Shown one piece after another: positions 21,359 through 30,111 of a DNA stretch of 64,000 nt. The stretch lies in the NCBI GenBank assembly GCA_963840235.1, contig CAWIYC010000001.1:372001-436000 (forward strand). The letters run 5' to 3'. A program made the position numbers and the translations under genes. The notes under the pieces are model-generated. The model was not told the DNA's origin and ran no database searches. It worked only from the letters and a program-made list of their open reading frames with translations. Source of the stretch: JBBRHQ01 sp963840235. Lineage in GTDB: Bacteria; Actinomycetota; Thermoleophilia; Solirubrobacterales; 70-9. Numbering within the stretch: the first letter of the stretch is position 1; each line of letters starts with the position of its first letter.

Positions 21359-22654
21359 ATGAGCCAGATCAAGAAGATCCACGCCCGTCAGATCCTCGAC
21401 TCGCGCGGCAATCCGACGGTGGAGGTCGAGGTGGCGCTGAGCTCGGGCGCCCGCGGCCTCGCCGCGGTCCCCTCGGGCGCATCCACCGGGGAGTTCGAGG
21501 CGGTCGAGCTGCGCGACGAAGGCGATGCCTGGAACGGCAAGGGGGTGGGCCGGGCGGTCGCCAACGTCAACGGCGAGATAGCCGGGGCTCTGAGCGGAGC
21601 CCGCGCCGCCGAGCAGCGGTCGCTGGACCAGACGATGATCGAGCTCGACGGCACCCCGAACAAGGGCAGGCTCGGCGCCAATGCGATCCTCGGCGTCTCC
21701 CTGGCGGCGGCGAAGGCCGCCGCGGCCGAGGCCGGGCAGCCGCTCTACCTCTACCTTGCCGAGCTCTACGGCGGTGGCGAGCCAGGGATGATGCCGGTGC
21801 CGATGATGAACGTGCTCAACGGCGGCGCCCACGCCGACAACTCGGTCGACTTCCAGGAGTTCATGATCGTTCCCGCCGGTGCGGGCAGCTTTTCAGAGTG
21901 CCTGCGGTTCGGGGTGGAGGTGTTCCACGCGCTGAAGAAGACTCTGTCGGCACGGGGGCTCGCGACCGCGGTCGGGGACGAGGGCGGCTTCGCCCCCGAC
22001 CTGCCCTCGAACGAGGCAGCGTTGGAGTGCGTCCTCGAGGGCGTCTCGGCGGCCGGTTACGAGCCCGGCCGCGACCTCTTCATCGCCCTCGACCCGGCGA
22101 CCAGCGAGTTCTTCGACGCCGGCTCCTACGTGCTCGAGCACGAGGGCCGTTCACTGGGCCCGGCCGAGATGGCCGCCTACTGGGAGGATGCCTGCGACCG
22201 CCACCCGATCGTCTCGATCGAGGACGGCATGGACGAGGAGGACTGGGAGGGCTGGAAGCTGCTCACCGAAGCCCTTGGCGCGCGCGTGCAGCTTGTCGGC
22301 GACGATAATTTCGTCACCAACCCCAAGCGCCTGCGCCGCGGCATCGAGTTGGGCGTTGCAAACTCGATTCTCGTCAAGCTCAACCAGATCGGGACCCTGA
22401 CCGAGACCCTGGAGACGATCCGGATCGCACACGACGCCGGTTACACCACGGTCATCTCACATCGCTCCGGCGAGACCGAGGACACGACCATCGCCGACCT
22501 CGCGGTCGGGACCGGGGCCGGGCAGATCAAGACCGGGGCGCCGTCGCGGTCCGATCGGGTGGCCAAGTACAACCGGCTGCTGCGGATCGAGGAGGAGCTC
22601 GGGGCGGCCGCAAACTTCCCCGGATTGCAGGCATTCCCCCAGCACCCGGGTTAG
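21359..22654 (+). CDS. eno: enolase
   Basis: A 431-residue enolase from ATG 21359; an upstream frame to 20789 lies antiregister inside mazG and is not used. It interconverts 2-phosphoglycerate and phosphoenolpyruvate. Conserved elements are IHARQILDSRGNPTVEVEV, NGGAHADNSVDFQEFMIVP, VGDEGGFAPDL, the metal ligands in SIEDGMDEEDW and LVGDDNFVTN, the base lysine in ILVKLNQIGTL and the loop SHRSGETEDT. The enzyme is cytosolic and complete. eno followed by ftsB is a conserved actinobacterial pair. Confidence 0.97.
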   Translation: MSQIKKIHARQILDSRGNPTVEVEVALSSGARGLAAVPSGASTGEFEAVELRDEGDAWNGKGVGRAVANVNGEIAGALSGARAAEQRSLDQTMIELDGTPNKGRLGANAILGVSLAAAKAAAAEAGQPLYLYLAELYGGGEPGMMPVPMMNVLNGGAHADNSVDFQEFMIVPAGAGSFSECLRFGVEVFHALKKTLSARGLATAVGDEGGFAPDLPSNEAALECVLEGVSAAGYEPGRDLFIALDPATSEFFDAGSYVLEHEGRSLGPAEMAAYWEDACDRHPIVSIEDGMDEEDWEGWKLLTEALGARVQLVGDDNFVTNPKRLRRGIELGVANSILVKLNQIGTLTETLETIRIAHDAGYTTVISHRSGETEDTTIADLAVGTGAGQIKTGAPSRSDRVAKYNRLLRIEEELGAAANFPGLQAFPQHPG

Positions 22655-22690
22655 TGAAGGCATGCGGGCCCCGACCGCGAAGGGACGGTC

Positions 22691-23077
22691 GTGCCGGCAA
22701 GCGCCCACGCCGCCAAGGTCCGCTCCCCCCGCCGGACTCGGCGGGCGCCTGCCCGGCGTCCCGCCGCCAGGCGCCGGCCGGCGCAGCGGCGTGGCGCCAG
22801 TCGCGTGCGCTGGGACAAGGTCGGCCGGATCGCCCTGACCCTGGTGCTCGCCGGAGTCCTCTTCTCCTACCTGAACCCGGCGATCGACTTCGTCCACACC
22901 TACCGTGCCACCACCGCCGCCAAGGAGGAGCTGCACCGCCTGCAGGCGGAGAACACCCGCCTGCACCATCGCGTCCAGTCGGCCGACGAGCCTCTAGTGC
23001 TCGAGCGCGAGGCGCGCCGCCAGGGCATGGTCGCGCCGGGCGAGCGCGCCTACGTGGTTCACGGCCTCCGGGGCTGA
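22691..23077 (+). CDS. septum formation initiator FtsB/DivIC family
   Basis: A 128-residue protein from GTG 22691 with the family layout. A very basic cytoplasmic tail (about 40 residues, RRTRRAPARRPAARRRP) is followed by one membrane helix (IALTLVLAGVLFSYL). A short coiled coil follows (AAKEELHRLQAENTRLHHRV), then EREARRQGMVAPGERAYVV. FtsB/DivIC joins FtsL and FtsQ in the divisome and activates septal wall synthesis. Placement right after eno supports the call. Confidence 0.9.
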   Translation: MPASAHAAKVRSPRRTRRAPARRPAARRRPAQRRGASRVRWDKVGRIALTLVLAGVLFSYLNPAIDFVHTYRATTAAKEELHRLQAENTRLHHRVQSADEPLVLEREARRQGMVAPGERAYVVHGLRG

Positions 23078-23105
23078 GGCAGGGCCCGGGCCCGGAGGTC
23101 CGGCA

Positions 23106-25280
23106 GTGGTGACCGTCGGCCCGGGCCCCTACCTGCTCGGGGCCTTCGAGCTGGCGTTCGTCGTCCTTTCCTTCGCGCTGTCGGGGTTGGCCCTGCGCTC
23201 GCGTCTTCTGCCCGCCTGGAGTGGGGCGCCCGCGAGGCTGGTGGAGGCGGTGGCCGGCGTCGCCCTGCTGATCTGGACGGCGGAGCTGCTGGGCGCAGTC
23301 GGCCTCTTGCGGGATTGGGCGCTGATCGCATCATCGCTGCTGATCGCCGTGGCGGCGTTGCTTTGGTCTTCGCGAAGCCACCGGGGGTGGGCGAGCGCGG
23401 GCTGGCCTCCGGCGCCGCCGGTCCCGGGCCTGGCGATCCTGATCAGCGTCGGGGTGATCGCCGTTGTCGTCGCCCACTGGGGCTTCGAGACAAAGTACGC
23501 GCTCGATTCGGGAATCGTCAATTTCGACTCGCTCTGGTACCACATGCCGTTCGCCGTGGACATCGCCCAGAGCGGCTCGACAACCGCCCTGCACCAAACC
23601 GACACGGTCTTCGTCAACTGGTTCTACCCGCAGAACTCCGAGCTTCTCCACGCCGTCGCAATCCTGCTGACCGGCCGCGATACCGTTTCGCTGTTCGTCA
23701 ACTTCGGTTGGCTGGCGATCACCCTGCTCGCCGCCTGGTGCGTGGGCCGCCCCTACGGGCGCGGGCCGCTGACGGTCACGGCCGCGGCGATCCTGCTCGA
23801 GTGCCACACCCTGGTGGTGCGGGAGCCGGGCGCCGCCAAGAACGACCTGGCGGCGGCGGCGCTGGTGCTGGCGGCGGCGGCGATCCTGATCAACGCCTGG
23901 GAGGCGCAGAGGGCAGGCGGCGGGGGGCAGGGGGATGTCGCCGAGGGCTCGATCGGCCCCGGTTGGGCCCTGGCCGCCGCCGGGCTCGCCGCCGGGCTCG
24001 CCGCCGGGACCAAGGTGACGGTGCTGGCCGCGGTGTTCGCGCTGACGATCGCGGCGATCACCCTCTCGCCCCAGGGCCGCCGAGGTGCCGCCGCGGCCTG
24101 GTGGCTCATCCCTGCCCTCGCGGGCAGCGGCTTCTGGTACCTGCGCAACCTGATCGCCGCCGGCAACCCGATCCCGCAGATCCGCCACCTCGGCCCGATC
24201 TCGCTCCCCGGCCCCGAGCGGGATCAGATCGGCCGCCCGGACTTCAACGTCCTCCATTACGCCACCGACACCGGAGTCTGGCGCGAGTACTTCGCCCCCG
24301 GCCTGCACCAGGCCTTCGGCCTGCTCTGGCCGCTGGTCCTTGTCGGCGCCCTGGCGGGGGCGTTGATCGCCCTCGTGCGCGGCCCCAACCGGGCCGTGCG
24401 CTGGACCGGGGGCGTCGCCCTTTTCGCGATGGCCGCCTACCTGGCGACGCCGCTGAGCGCAGCCGGCGCCGACGGCGTCCCCGTCGCCTTCGCGATCAAC
24501 ATCCGCTTCGTCATCCCGGCCCTTCTGCTCGGGTTGGTGCTGCTGCCGCTGGCCCCCGCCCTTGGCCCACCGCGGCGGCAGTGGCTGCTTCTGGGGGCAC
24601 TGGTGGCGGTGCTGGTGGTGACCGACCGCTCCGACGCCGTCCTGCGCGACCCGGAGCGGCTCTTCGGCCTGCTGGTGGCGCTTCTCGCCGTGGCCGTGCC
24701 GGCCGCCCTCATCCTCGCCCGCTCCCGGGGCGTTGCCACCGGCCTCGTGATCGGGGGCGCCGCCGCGCTTGCGCTCGCGGTCCTCGCCATCGGCTACCCG
24801 GTCCAGCGCGACTACCTGCGCCAGCGCTTCACCGACTTCGACCCATCGATGCACCTCGACAGCGCCTACCGCTGGGCCAACGGTGTCAGCGACGCCCGCA
24901 TCGGCCTGGCCGGGACAACGGCCGGCTTTCTCGGCTACGGCTTCTACGGGCCCGATCTCTCCAACCGCGTCATCTACCTCGGGGTCGAGGGTCCCCACGG
25001 GGCCTTCAACGCGATCCCGACCTGCAGGAAGTTCCGGGCCGCCGTCAACCGCGCCGACCTCGACTACCTGGTCACCGCTCCCTTCCTCAACTTCATCCAC
25101 CCCGAGGACCCCTTGCGCTCGCCGGAGGCCGCCTGGCTGCGCGGGGAGCGGGCGGTGGTGCCCGTCAACCGCGACGGGCCGGTGACGGTGTGGGGGGTCC
25201 GCGGCCGGCTCGACCCCGCGGGTTGCAGTCGCATCGGCAATGCCCCCCAGCGCTACATCCCCGACCAGCCCGGCACCTGA
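23106..25280 (+). CDS. multi-spanning GT-C-type glycosyltransferase-like membrane protein
   Basis: A 724-residue protein from GTG 23106 with about 12-14 predicted membrane helices. A first extracytoplasmic loop carries an acidic/aromatic motif (NFDSLWYHMPFAVDIAQSG), the arrangement of GT-C lipid-phosphosugar-dependent glycosyltransferases, where an Asp in this loop is catalytic. A soluble C-terminal domain begins near residue 575. Nucleotides 23975-24010 contain a 12-nt repeat (AAGL units) in a helix. Donor and acceptor cannot be told. It follows ftsB by 28 bp, so cell-envelope glycosylation is a reasonable inference. Confidence 0.65.
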   Translation: MVTVGPGPYLLGAFELAFVVLSFALSGLALRSRLLPAWSGAPARLVEAVAGVALLIWTAELLGAVGLLRDWALIASSLLIAVAALLWSSRSHRGWASAGWPPAPPVPGLAILISVGVIAVVVAHWGFETKYALDSGIVNFDSLWYHMPFAVDIAQSGSTTALHQTDTVFVNWFYPQNSELLHAVAILLTGRDTVSLFVNFGWLAITLLAAWCVGRPYGRGPLTVTAAAILLECHTLVVREPGAAKNDLAAAALVLAAAAILINAWEAQRAGGGGQGDVAEGSIGPGWALAAAGLAAGLAAGTKVTVLAAVFALTIAAITLSPQGRRGAAAAWWLIPALAGSGFWYLRNLIAAGNPIPQIRHLGPISLPGPERDQIGRPDFNVLHYATDTGVWREYFAPGLHQAFGLLWPLVLVGALAGALIALVRGPNRAVRWTGGVALFAMAAYLATPLSAAGADGVPVAFAINIRFVIPALLLGLVLLPLAPALGPPRRQWLLLGALVAVLVVTDRSDAVLRDPERLFGLLVALLAVAVPAALILARSRGVATGLVIGGAAALALAVLAIGYPVQRDYLRQRFTDFDPSMHLDSAYRWANGVSDARIGLAGTTAGFLGYGFYGPDLSNRVIYLGVEGPHGAFNAIPTCRKFRAAVNRADLDYLVTAPFLNFIHPEDPLRSPEAAWLRGERAVVPVNRDGPVTVWGVRGRLDPAGCSRIGNAPQRYIPDQPGT

Positions 25281-25356
25281 CCCTCCCCAATGCCGGTCCG
25301 AACCCTCCGAGCTGAAGCAAGGGGGGGCGATCGCTCTCTCGCCTATGCTTGCGCCG

Positions 25357-25557
25357 ATGAGCGACGAGGGTTTCAAGGAAGGCGACCCGATTTGGGTCAT
25401 GCAGGCTGATGGCTCCGCCCGTCCCGGGGTCTTCGTCGGCGAGGGCGAGGCGGCAGCCTGGTTCGGCGGCCCGCCGACTGTCTACGTCGCCTACCCCGAG
25501 ACCAGGTCGGGCGAGGCTGTCGAGTTCGACCGCGTCACCGCCCGCGAGGAGGAGTGA
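25357..25557 (+). CDS. small conserved-type protein, unknown
   Basis: A 66-residue acidic product from ATG 25357 (an open frame upstream to 25240 is proline-rich and lacks a ribosome site). It looks like a small SH3-like barrel: short beta-prone stretches GDPIWVMQADGS, PGVFVGEGEA and TVYVAYPETRSG. The stop overlaps the next GTG by four bases, so the pair is co-translated. Function unknown. Confidence 0.6.
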   Translation: MSDEGFKEGDPIWVMQADGSARPGVFVGEGEAAAWFGGPPTVYVAYPETRSGEAVEFDRVTAREEE

Positions 25558-25886
25558 TCGCATACCCGATCGAGAACGCCCTGTTCCAGTGGGAGGAGGG
25601 ATGGCGCCGCCTCGGTGAGCTCCGGGCCGACCCCGCCGCTCAGCGAAGGGCCGACCGCGTCATCGGCGCTGTCCGCGACGAGCTCCGCCGCCGCATCGGC
25701 CCAACCTTTCGCGTCGGCGAGCTGGCCGACCTCTACGCCGGCGGCACCGACTGGTGCCTGGCCGTCGCCACCGCGGCCGACCCCGAGCCTCCGCTGGACC
25801 CCCAGACCCTCGCCGATGCCGCCTTCTGGAACTACCTCAGGGGTGCCAGCGACTACGCGGGCGGGCGCCAGCTGGCCTTCGACTGA
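25554..25886 (+). CDS. small helical protein, unknown
   Basis: A 110-residue product from GTG 25554, coupled by GTGA overlap to the preceding 66-residue protein. It is helical and charged, with WEEGWRRLGELRADP near the start and a Trp/Tyr-rich C-terminal half (GGTDWCLAVATA, FWNYLRGASDYAGGRQLAFD). No family is recognised. The two-gene set is likely a functional unit; the partner looks like a small beta barrel. Confidence 0.6.
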   Translation: MIAYPIENALFQWEEGWRRLGELRADPAAQRRADRVIGAVRDELRRRIGPTFRVGELADLYAGGTDWCLAVATAADPEPPLDPQTLADAAFWNYLRGASDYAGGRQLAFD

Positions 25887-25952
25887 CGGCCGGGACTTCG
25901 GGTTCAGGGCCAGATGGGCGGCAGCGCCCGGCGACTGCTGCCGCGAGGGGTG

Positions 25953-26495
25953 CTACTCGTCGTCGCCGTCGTCGTCAGAGGACGGCCCCGCGCGGCGGAT
26001 GACGATCTGGTCCGGCTCGATCCTCACCGTCACTTCACGCTTCCCCGCCCAATGCTCGGCGTATGCCGGGTCGTCCTGGACCGCGGGGTCCAGCCAGAGG
26101 CCGTAGCCGTCCTTCTCACCGTGCTCGAAGGTCGCCTCGATCTCGGCCTTGCGCCGCCCGCGGCCGCCACGGCGACCCCTGCGGCGCCTGCGCCGCGGCC
26201 GGTCCTCGGCCTCGGCGCCGTCGGACTCGGGCTCCTCGCCGTCCTCCTTCTGCTCCTCTTCGTCCTCGGCCTCCTCGGCGGAGGTCGCCTCGGCGATCTC
26301 CGCCTCGATCTCGTCGCGGAGGTCGACCTCGGCGGTGCCGTCCTCCTCGTCGGCCGAGAGCCCGTGCTGGCGACGGAACTCGCGCAGCTCCGAGGTGCCG
26401 ATCTCGAGCTGGTGGGCGATCCAGGCGTCGGTGCGACCCTGGCGCACCCAGGCGCGGATCTGGTTCAGCTGGGGCCTGAGTGAGCGTTTGGCCAT
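25953..26495 (-). CDS. HTH-like protein with acidic and Arg/Gly-rich middle, unknown
   Basis: A 180-residue protein from ATG 26495 with four zones. Residues 1-45 look like a helix-turn-helix (LNQIRAWVRQGRTDAWIAHQ, EIGTSELREFRRQHGLS). Residues 48-95 are strongly acidic (Glu/Asp/Ala). Residues 97-117 are an arginine/glycine run (RPRRRRRRGRRGGRGRR). The C-terminal ~60 residues (FEHGEKDGYGLWLDPAVQDD) form a folded-looking domain with a terminal acidic tail. Charge-segregated, nucleic-acid-binding architecture is clear; the function is not. It is in the same orientation as the next small membrane gene. Confidence 0.65.
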   Translation of the reverse strand: MAKRSLRPQLNQIRAWVRQGRTDAWIAHQLEIGTSELREFRRQHGLSADEEDGTAEVDLRDEIEAEIAEATSAEEAEDEEEQKEDGEEPESDGAEAEDRPRRRRRRGRRGGRGRRKAEIEATFEHGEKDGYGLWLDPAVQDDPAYAEHWAGKREVTVRIEPDQIVIRRAGPSSDDDGDDE

Positions 26496-26538
26496 CGGCG
26501 GCGGCGAGTCTATTCGACTGCGGGTCCCGAGCGGGAGC

Positions 26539-26778
26539 TCAGGCCATGAGGAAGGCGAGCGCCTCGAACATCGCCACCGTGACCACGGCCACGGTCAGCG
26601 TCAGGGAGAGGACGAGGACGCTGAAACGGACCTTTCCCTTGGTTTCGACACGGGCAATCCGCCGCGCCCGCGAGCGGTTGGCCGCGCGGCGGCGCAGCTG
26701 CTCGCGGCGGCGGCGCTCGAGCGCGGTCTCCTCTTCGAAGGCCAGCTCGAACTGGTTGACGCTTTGACGCATTTTCAT
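26539..26778 (-). CDS. small tail-anchored membrane protein
   Basis: A 79-residue product from ATG 26778. The first ~50 residues are charged and arginine-rich (ALERRRREQLRRRAANRSRARR). The last ~27 are a single hydrophobic helix (VRFSVLVLSLTLTVAVVTVA), giving a cytoplasmic basic domain with a C-terminal membrane anchor. A longer frame to 26829 has no ribosome site. Function unknown. Confidence 0.55.
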   Translation of the reverse strand: MKMRQSVNQFELAFEEETALERRRREQLRRRAANRSRARRIARVETKGKVRFSVLVLSLTLTVAVVTVAMFEALAFLMA

Positions 26779-26890
26779 AGGTTCACCAAGCCGCGGGGGA
26801 CCGTACCAGAGCTGCATGAGCGATTGCATATGTGAAAGTCACAAAAGGCACACAGCCGGTGCCGGCCGAGGATCCGGCCATGGATCGCCG

Positions 26891-27415
26891 TCAGCAGGCG
26901 CCCCAGAGGCCGGCCCCCTCAAGCCCGGCGACCCGCTCGAGCGAGCCCAGCAGGGGGGCGTGGCGGACGTTGGGAGGGATCGTCAGGGTCCGCGCCAGCC
27001 CCCGCCGGACCAGCTCCGCGTTGACGAAGCGGCGGCCGAGGTAGACGTAGGCGAGCAGGCGCCCGTATACGTCGCGGCGCTCTTCGCCCAGCACCAGCTG
27101 GACCCGCTGGCCCTCGACCAGCCGGTGGTTGAACCGCGAGGCCCTCGGGCCGAAGCACTGCACCGGGGTCCCGGGCTCGACCGTCTCCGGGGTGTCGACG
27201 CCGATGTAGCGGACCTCCTCGCTCACCCCGGAGCCGGTCCGGACCTCGACGGTGTCGCCGTCCACGACCCGGGTGACCGTCGCGATCATTCGCGCCGGCA
27301 TCCGCGGCTCGCCTCCGGCGCCGGCGTCCCGTCCCGGCGGGCGCAGCACGATCATGGCGACCGCAACAGCGAGCACCGCTCCACCGAGCCTGCCTCTGCG
27401 CGCATAGCGACCCAC
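26891..27415 (-). CDS. secreted thermonuclease (SNase-like) family protein
   Basis: A 174-residue protein with an N-terminal signal or anchor helix (GGAVLAVAVAMIVL) and an SNase-fold domain. Active-site elements are in place: VTRVVDGDTVEV, RYIGVDTPETVEPG (Arg, Asp and Glu), and ERRDVYGRLLAYVYL with the second arginine. Such enzymes cut DNA and RNA with calcium outside the cytoplasm. It has no calcium-binding Excalibur tail. It stands alone on the minus strand upstream of the aldolase gene's 3' end. Confidence 0.88.
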   Translation of the reverse strand: MGRYARRGRLGGAVLAVAVAMIVLRPPGRDAGAGGEPRMPARMIATVTRVVDGDTVEVRTGSGVSEEVRYIGVDTPETVEPGTPVQCFGPRASRFNHRLVEGQRVQLVLGEERRDVYGRLLAYVYLGRRFVNAELVRRGLARTLTIPPNVRHAPLLGSLERVAGLEGAGLWGAC

Positions 27416-27535
27416 CCCCGGACAAGTCGCCGGCGCCGCCGATGCGCCCCCGCGCCCCTATCCAACCTCAGGCTCGGATCGCGACCCAAACGTGCAGCTC
27501 GGCCCGGGCCAGCCCTGCGCCCAGAGCGTGCCGTC

Positions 27536-28453
27536 CTAGGGGGTGCGGTGGACGCTGGAGAGCAGGGTCTCCTTGATCTGGGCGATGATCTCCAGGGCCT
27601 CGCTCCACTCGCGCTGCCAGACGTTGCGGCCGAAGATCACGCCGGAGCCGCCCGCTTCCATGATCGAGCGGGTGTGGGCGAGCACGGTCTCGTCGTCGAC
27701 CTTCGAGCCCCCCGAGAGGACGACCAGGGAGCGGCCGGCCGACTCGACGCACTGCTGGATCGCCTCGTCCTGGGAGACGTCCATGTCGTTGTAGGGGGCG
27801 GGGGAGTCCTTGTCCTTCTCGCCGGGATCGGGCAAGTTCAGCTTGACCACGTCGGCGCCCATCTCCATCGCCATCCGGGCCGCGTAGTCGACGGCGTAAA
27901 ACGACAGCTGGCCGCCCTTCTGGTTGATCGCCGAGCCCCGTGGATAGGACCAGATCACCAGGGGCATCCCGTACCGGTCGCAATCCTCGCGCACGCCCTG
28001 GAGCTGGCGCAGATCCTCGTCCTGGCGGGGGGAGCCGACGTAGAGGGTGTAGCCGACGGCATCCGCGCCCAGCCGCACCGCGTCCTCGACCGAGGCGTTG
28101 GTGGTCGAGAGGGCATTGTCGGCGGGGGGGACATCGGTCTTGCCGTTCACCTTGAGGATCAGCGGCACCCGACCGGCGTAGTCGGGGTAGTACTTCTCGG
28201 CCATGCCGATCTGGCAGGCGAGCGCGGAGTAGCCGGCCTCTACCGCGAGCCGGAACTGGTAGTCGGGGTCCTTCGAGGCCGGGTTGGGAAAGAAGTCGCG
28301 AGGCCCGTGCTCGATCCCCTGGTCGATCGGCAGCAGCATCAGCGTCCCGTTGCCGGGGCCGAACTCGAACAGGAGCCGGTGCAGCCGGGCCTTCTTGCCG
28401 GGGGGCAGCACGTCCAGCAACGACTTCTGCTTGGTCACGCTCTTGACTTCCAT
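27536..28453 (-). CDS. class I fructose-bisphosphate aldolase (DhnA/FbaB type)
   Basis: A 305-residue aldolase of the archaeal-type class I family, which cleaves fructose-1,6-bisphosphate to two triose phosphates through a Schiff-base lysine. Motifs include LLPIDQGIEHGPRDF, the lysine strand DVVKLNLP, VVLSGGSKVD and GVIFGRNVWQRE. An AGGAGG lies 12 bases before ATG 28453 and 3 bases before an in-frame TTG (28462); I favour ATG but the start is ambiguous. The gene is transcribed away from the YbdK-type gene, with ~140 bp between them. Confidence 0.88.
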   Translation of the reverse strand: MEVKSVTKQKSLLDVLPPGKKARLHRLLFEFGPGNGTLMLLPIDQGIEHGPRDFFPNPASKDPDYQFRLAVEAGYSALACQIGMAEKYYPDYAGRVPLILKVNGKTDVPPADNALSTTNASVEDAVRLGADAVGYTLYVGSPRQDEDLRQLQGVREDCDRYGMPLVIWSYPRGSAINQKGGQLSFYAVDYAARMAMEMGADVVKLNLPDPGEKDKDSPAPYNDMDVSQDEAIQQCVESAGRSLVVLSGGSKVDDETVLAHTRSIMEAGGSGVIFGRNVWQREWSEALEIIAQIKETLLSSVHRTP

Positions 28454-28594
28454 CGAGCTCAACTTCCTCCTAGAAGACGGGTGTGGGAGCAGTATGGCAT
28501 CGGGTCGTCAGTGGCGTAGGCGTCAATCGGGACCGATCGCCGGGATACGATCGCCGTTGCGTCCGGCAACCAGCGGGCGGGTATCGGCGCCGAA

Positions 28595-29701
28595 ATGGAA
28601 CACCGATTCTCAGGCAACCCGTTCACCATCGGCATCGAGGAGGAGTTGATGCTGGTGGACTCGTCCACCCTCGACCTCGCCCAGGGAATCGAGGAGATCC
28701 TCGCCGACTGCGGGGACGGGGTCGGCGAGGTCAAGCCCGAGCTGATGCAGGCGGTGCTCGAGATCGCCACCGAGCCCTGCGCCAATCTGAGCGAGGCGGC
28801 GGCTCAACTGCGCGAGCTGCGCCGGCGAGTCGGACGCTCGGCCGCTCGCCACGGGATGGCGCTGGCGGCGTCGGGAACCCATCCCACGGCGCTTGGCGAG
28901 GACCAGCTGATAGTCGAGCGGCCGCGCTACATCGAGCTGGCCGAGCAGCTCGGGTGGATCGCCCGCCAGGAACTGATCTTCGGCACCCACGTCCACGTCG
29001 GCGTCGACGGTGCCGACAAGGCGATCTACATCGCCGACGGCGTCCGCCGCCACATCCCGCTGATGCTGGCCGTCTCCTCGAACTCGCCGATGTGGCGGGG
29101 CGAGGTGACCGGGATGATGTCGTCGCGCACGCCGGTATTCCGGGCCTTCCCCCGGGTCGGGGTCCCGCCCCATTACGGCACCTGGGAGATTTTCTCCGGC
29201 CGGGTCGAGCTGATGATGCGCTCGGGGGCGATCCCCGACTACACCTACCTCTGGTGGGACGTGCGGCCGCACCCCAATCTCGGCACCGTCGAGATCCGCG
29301 TTTACGACCAGCAGACGAGGCTCGAGGACTCGGTCGCCCTCGCCGCCCTGGCGATCTGCCTGGTGCACCGCTACCACATCAACTTCGGCGAGTCGAAGCC
29401 GCTGATCGAGGTCCCGACCGAGCTGATCGACGACAACAAGGTGAGGGCGGCCCTGCGCGGGATCGAGGGCGAGCTGGTGGACTTTCCCCGCCACCGTCAG
29501 GCTCCCGCCGCCGACCTCGCCCGGGAGATGATCGCTGGGCTCGAGCCCGACGCGGCCGCTCTCGGCTGCGAACAGGAGCTGGCCGGCGTCCTGCGCCTGA
29601 TCGAGGCCGGCACCGGCGCCCGGACCCAGCTGGACGTTCTGGAGCGGTCCGGAAGCACCCAGGGCCTGGTCCGCTTCCTCTGCGAGCAGACGATCGAGTA
29701 A
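28595..29701 (+). CDS. YbdK-type carboxylate-amine ligase (glutamate-cysteine ligase family 2)
   Basis: A 368-residue member of the GCS2/YbdK family, starting at ATG 28595. The ATP-grasp-like GCS fold is marked by FTIGIEEELMLVD near the N-terminus, the substrate-loop ELMQAVLEIATEPC, IFGTHVHVGV and GTVEIRVYDQQT. These enzymes join a carboxylate (glutamate) to an amine. In actinobacteria related proteins make glutamate-cysteine or other amides; the substrate here is undetermined. No redox-thiol genes (mshA-D) lie nearby. Confidence 0.88.
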   Translation: MEHRFSGNPFTIGIEEELMLVDSSTLDLAQGIEEILADCGDGVGEVKPELMQAVLEIATEPCANLSEAAAQLRELRRRVGRSAARHGMALAASGTHPTALGEDQLIVERPRYIELAEQLGWIARQELIFGTHVHVGVDGADKAIYIADGVRRHIPLMLAVSSNSPMWRGEVTGMMSSRTPVFRAFPRVGVPPHYGTWEIFSGRVELMMRSGAIPDYTYLWWDVRPHPNLGTVEIRVYDQQTRLEDSVALAALAICLVHRYHINFGESKPLIEVPTELIDDNKVRAALRGIEGELVDFPRHRQAPAADLAREMIAGLEPDAAALGCEQELAGVLRLIEAGTGARTQLDVLERSGSTQGLVRFLCEQTIE

Positions 29702-29746
29702 CGGCACCGACCGACCCCGCGCCGTCCCGCACGCATCTCTGAAGTG

Positions 29747-29800
29747 CGAAAATCGAAGCAGCAAGCTTGCAATTTGCGGCGAATAGTTCGAAAATAGAAG
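29747..29800. promoter_or_regulatory. candidate operator/promoter of the HxlR gene
   Basis: This AT-rich patch stands out from its GC-rich surroundings. It has two near-identical 12-mers, CGAAAATCGAAG (29747-29758) and CGAAAATAGAAG (29789-29800), 42 bp apart or four helical turns. Between them is a perfect 10-bp palindrome GCAAGCTTGC (29761-29770). The second 12-mer ends 2 bp before the HxlR start. HxlR proteins bind their own promoters, so autoregulation is a fair inference. Confidence 0.5.
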
Positions 29801-29802
29801 TA

Positions 29803-30111
29803 ATGGCCCGCGAAGCCCCCGTCCTCGACATCCTCGACCTGCTGGGGCGGCGCTGGGCGTTGCGCCTGGTCTGGGAGCTTCGCCGGGACGCGATCGGCTT
29901 CGCCGAGCTGCGCCAGCGCACCGGCATCAGCTCCTCGGTGCTTGCCCAGCGCCTGCGCGAGCTATCCGCGGCGGGGGTGTTGGAGGCCGGTGGGGGGCGC
30001 AGATACCGCCTCTCCCCGGCCGGTCGGGAGCTCGCGCGGGTCCTCTACGACCTCAACCGCTGGGCGGAGGGGGCTGCGCGAGCCCGGGATGAGGTTATCC
30101 TCGACTCGTGA
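29803..30111 (+). CDS. HxlR family winged-helix regulator
   Basis: A 102-residue protein from ATG 29803 (an in-frame TTG at 29767 lies inside the repeat region). The HxlR pattern is clear: LLGRRWALRLVWELRRDAIG, FAELRQRTGISSSVLAQRLRELSAAGVLE, then the wing RRYRLSPAGREL. The family regulates neighbouring genes, often in response to electrophiles or aldehydes. The conserved N-terminal cysteine of redox-sensing members is absent, so a thiol switch is unlikely. Its stop overlaps the next gene's start (GTGA). Confidence 0.9.
   Translation: MAREAPVLDILDLLGRRWALRLVWELRRDAIGFAELRQRTGISSSVLAQRLRELSAAGVLEAGGGRRYRLSPAGRELARVLYDLNRWAEGAARARDEVILDS

Noticed and set aside
23975..24010. 12-nt tandem repeat in the GT-C-like gene as a regulatory repeat
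   Set aside because: It is in frame and encodes a plain AAGL helix repeat; common in GC-rich membrane genes.
23331..25400. Long minus-strand open frame antisense to the GT-C-like gene
   Set aside because: Shadow frame, low in hydrophobic segments, no family motif or ribosome site.
26816..28519. 567-residue plus-strand frame opposite the nuclease and aldolase genes
   Set aside because: Antisense shadow; the minus-strand genes have catalytic motifs.
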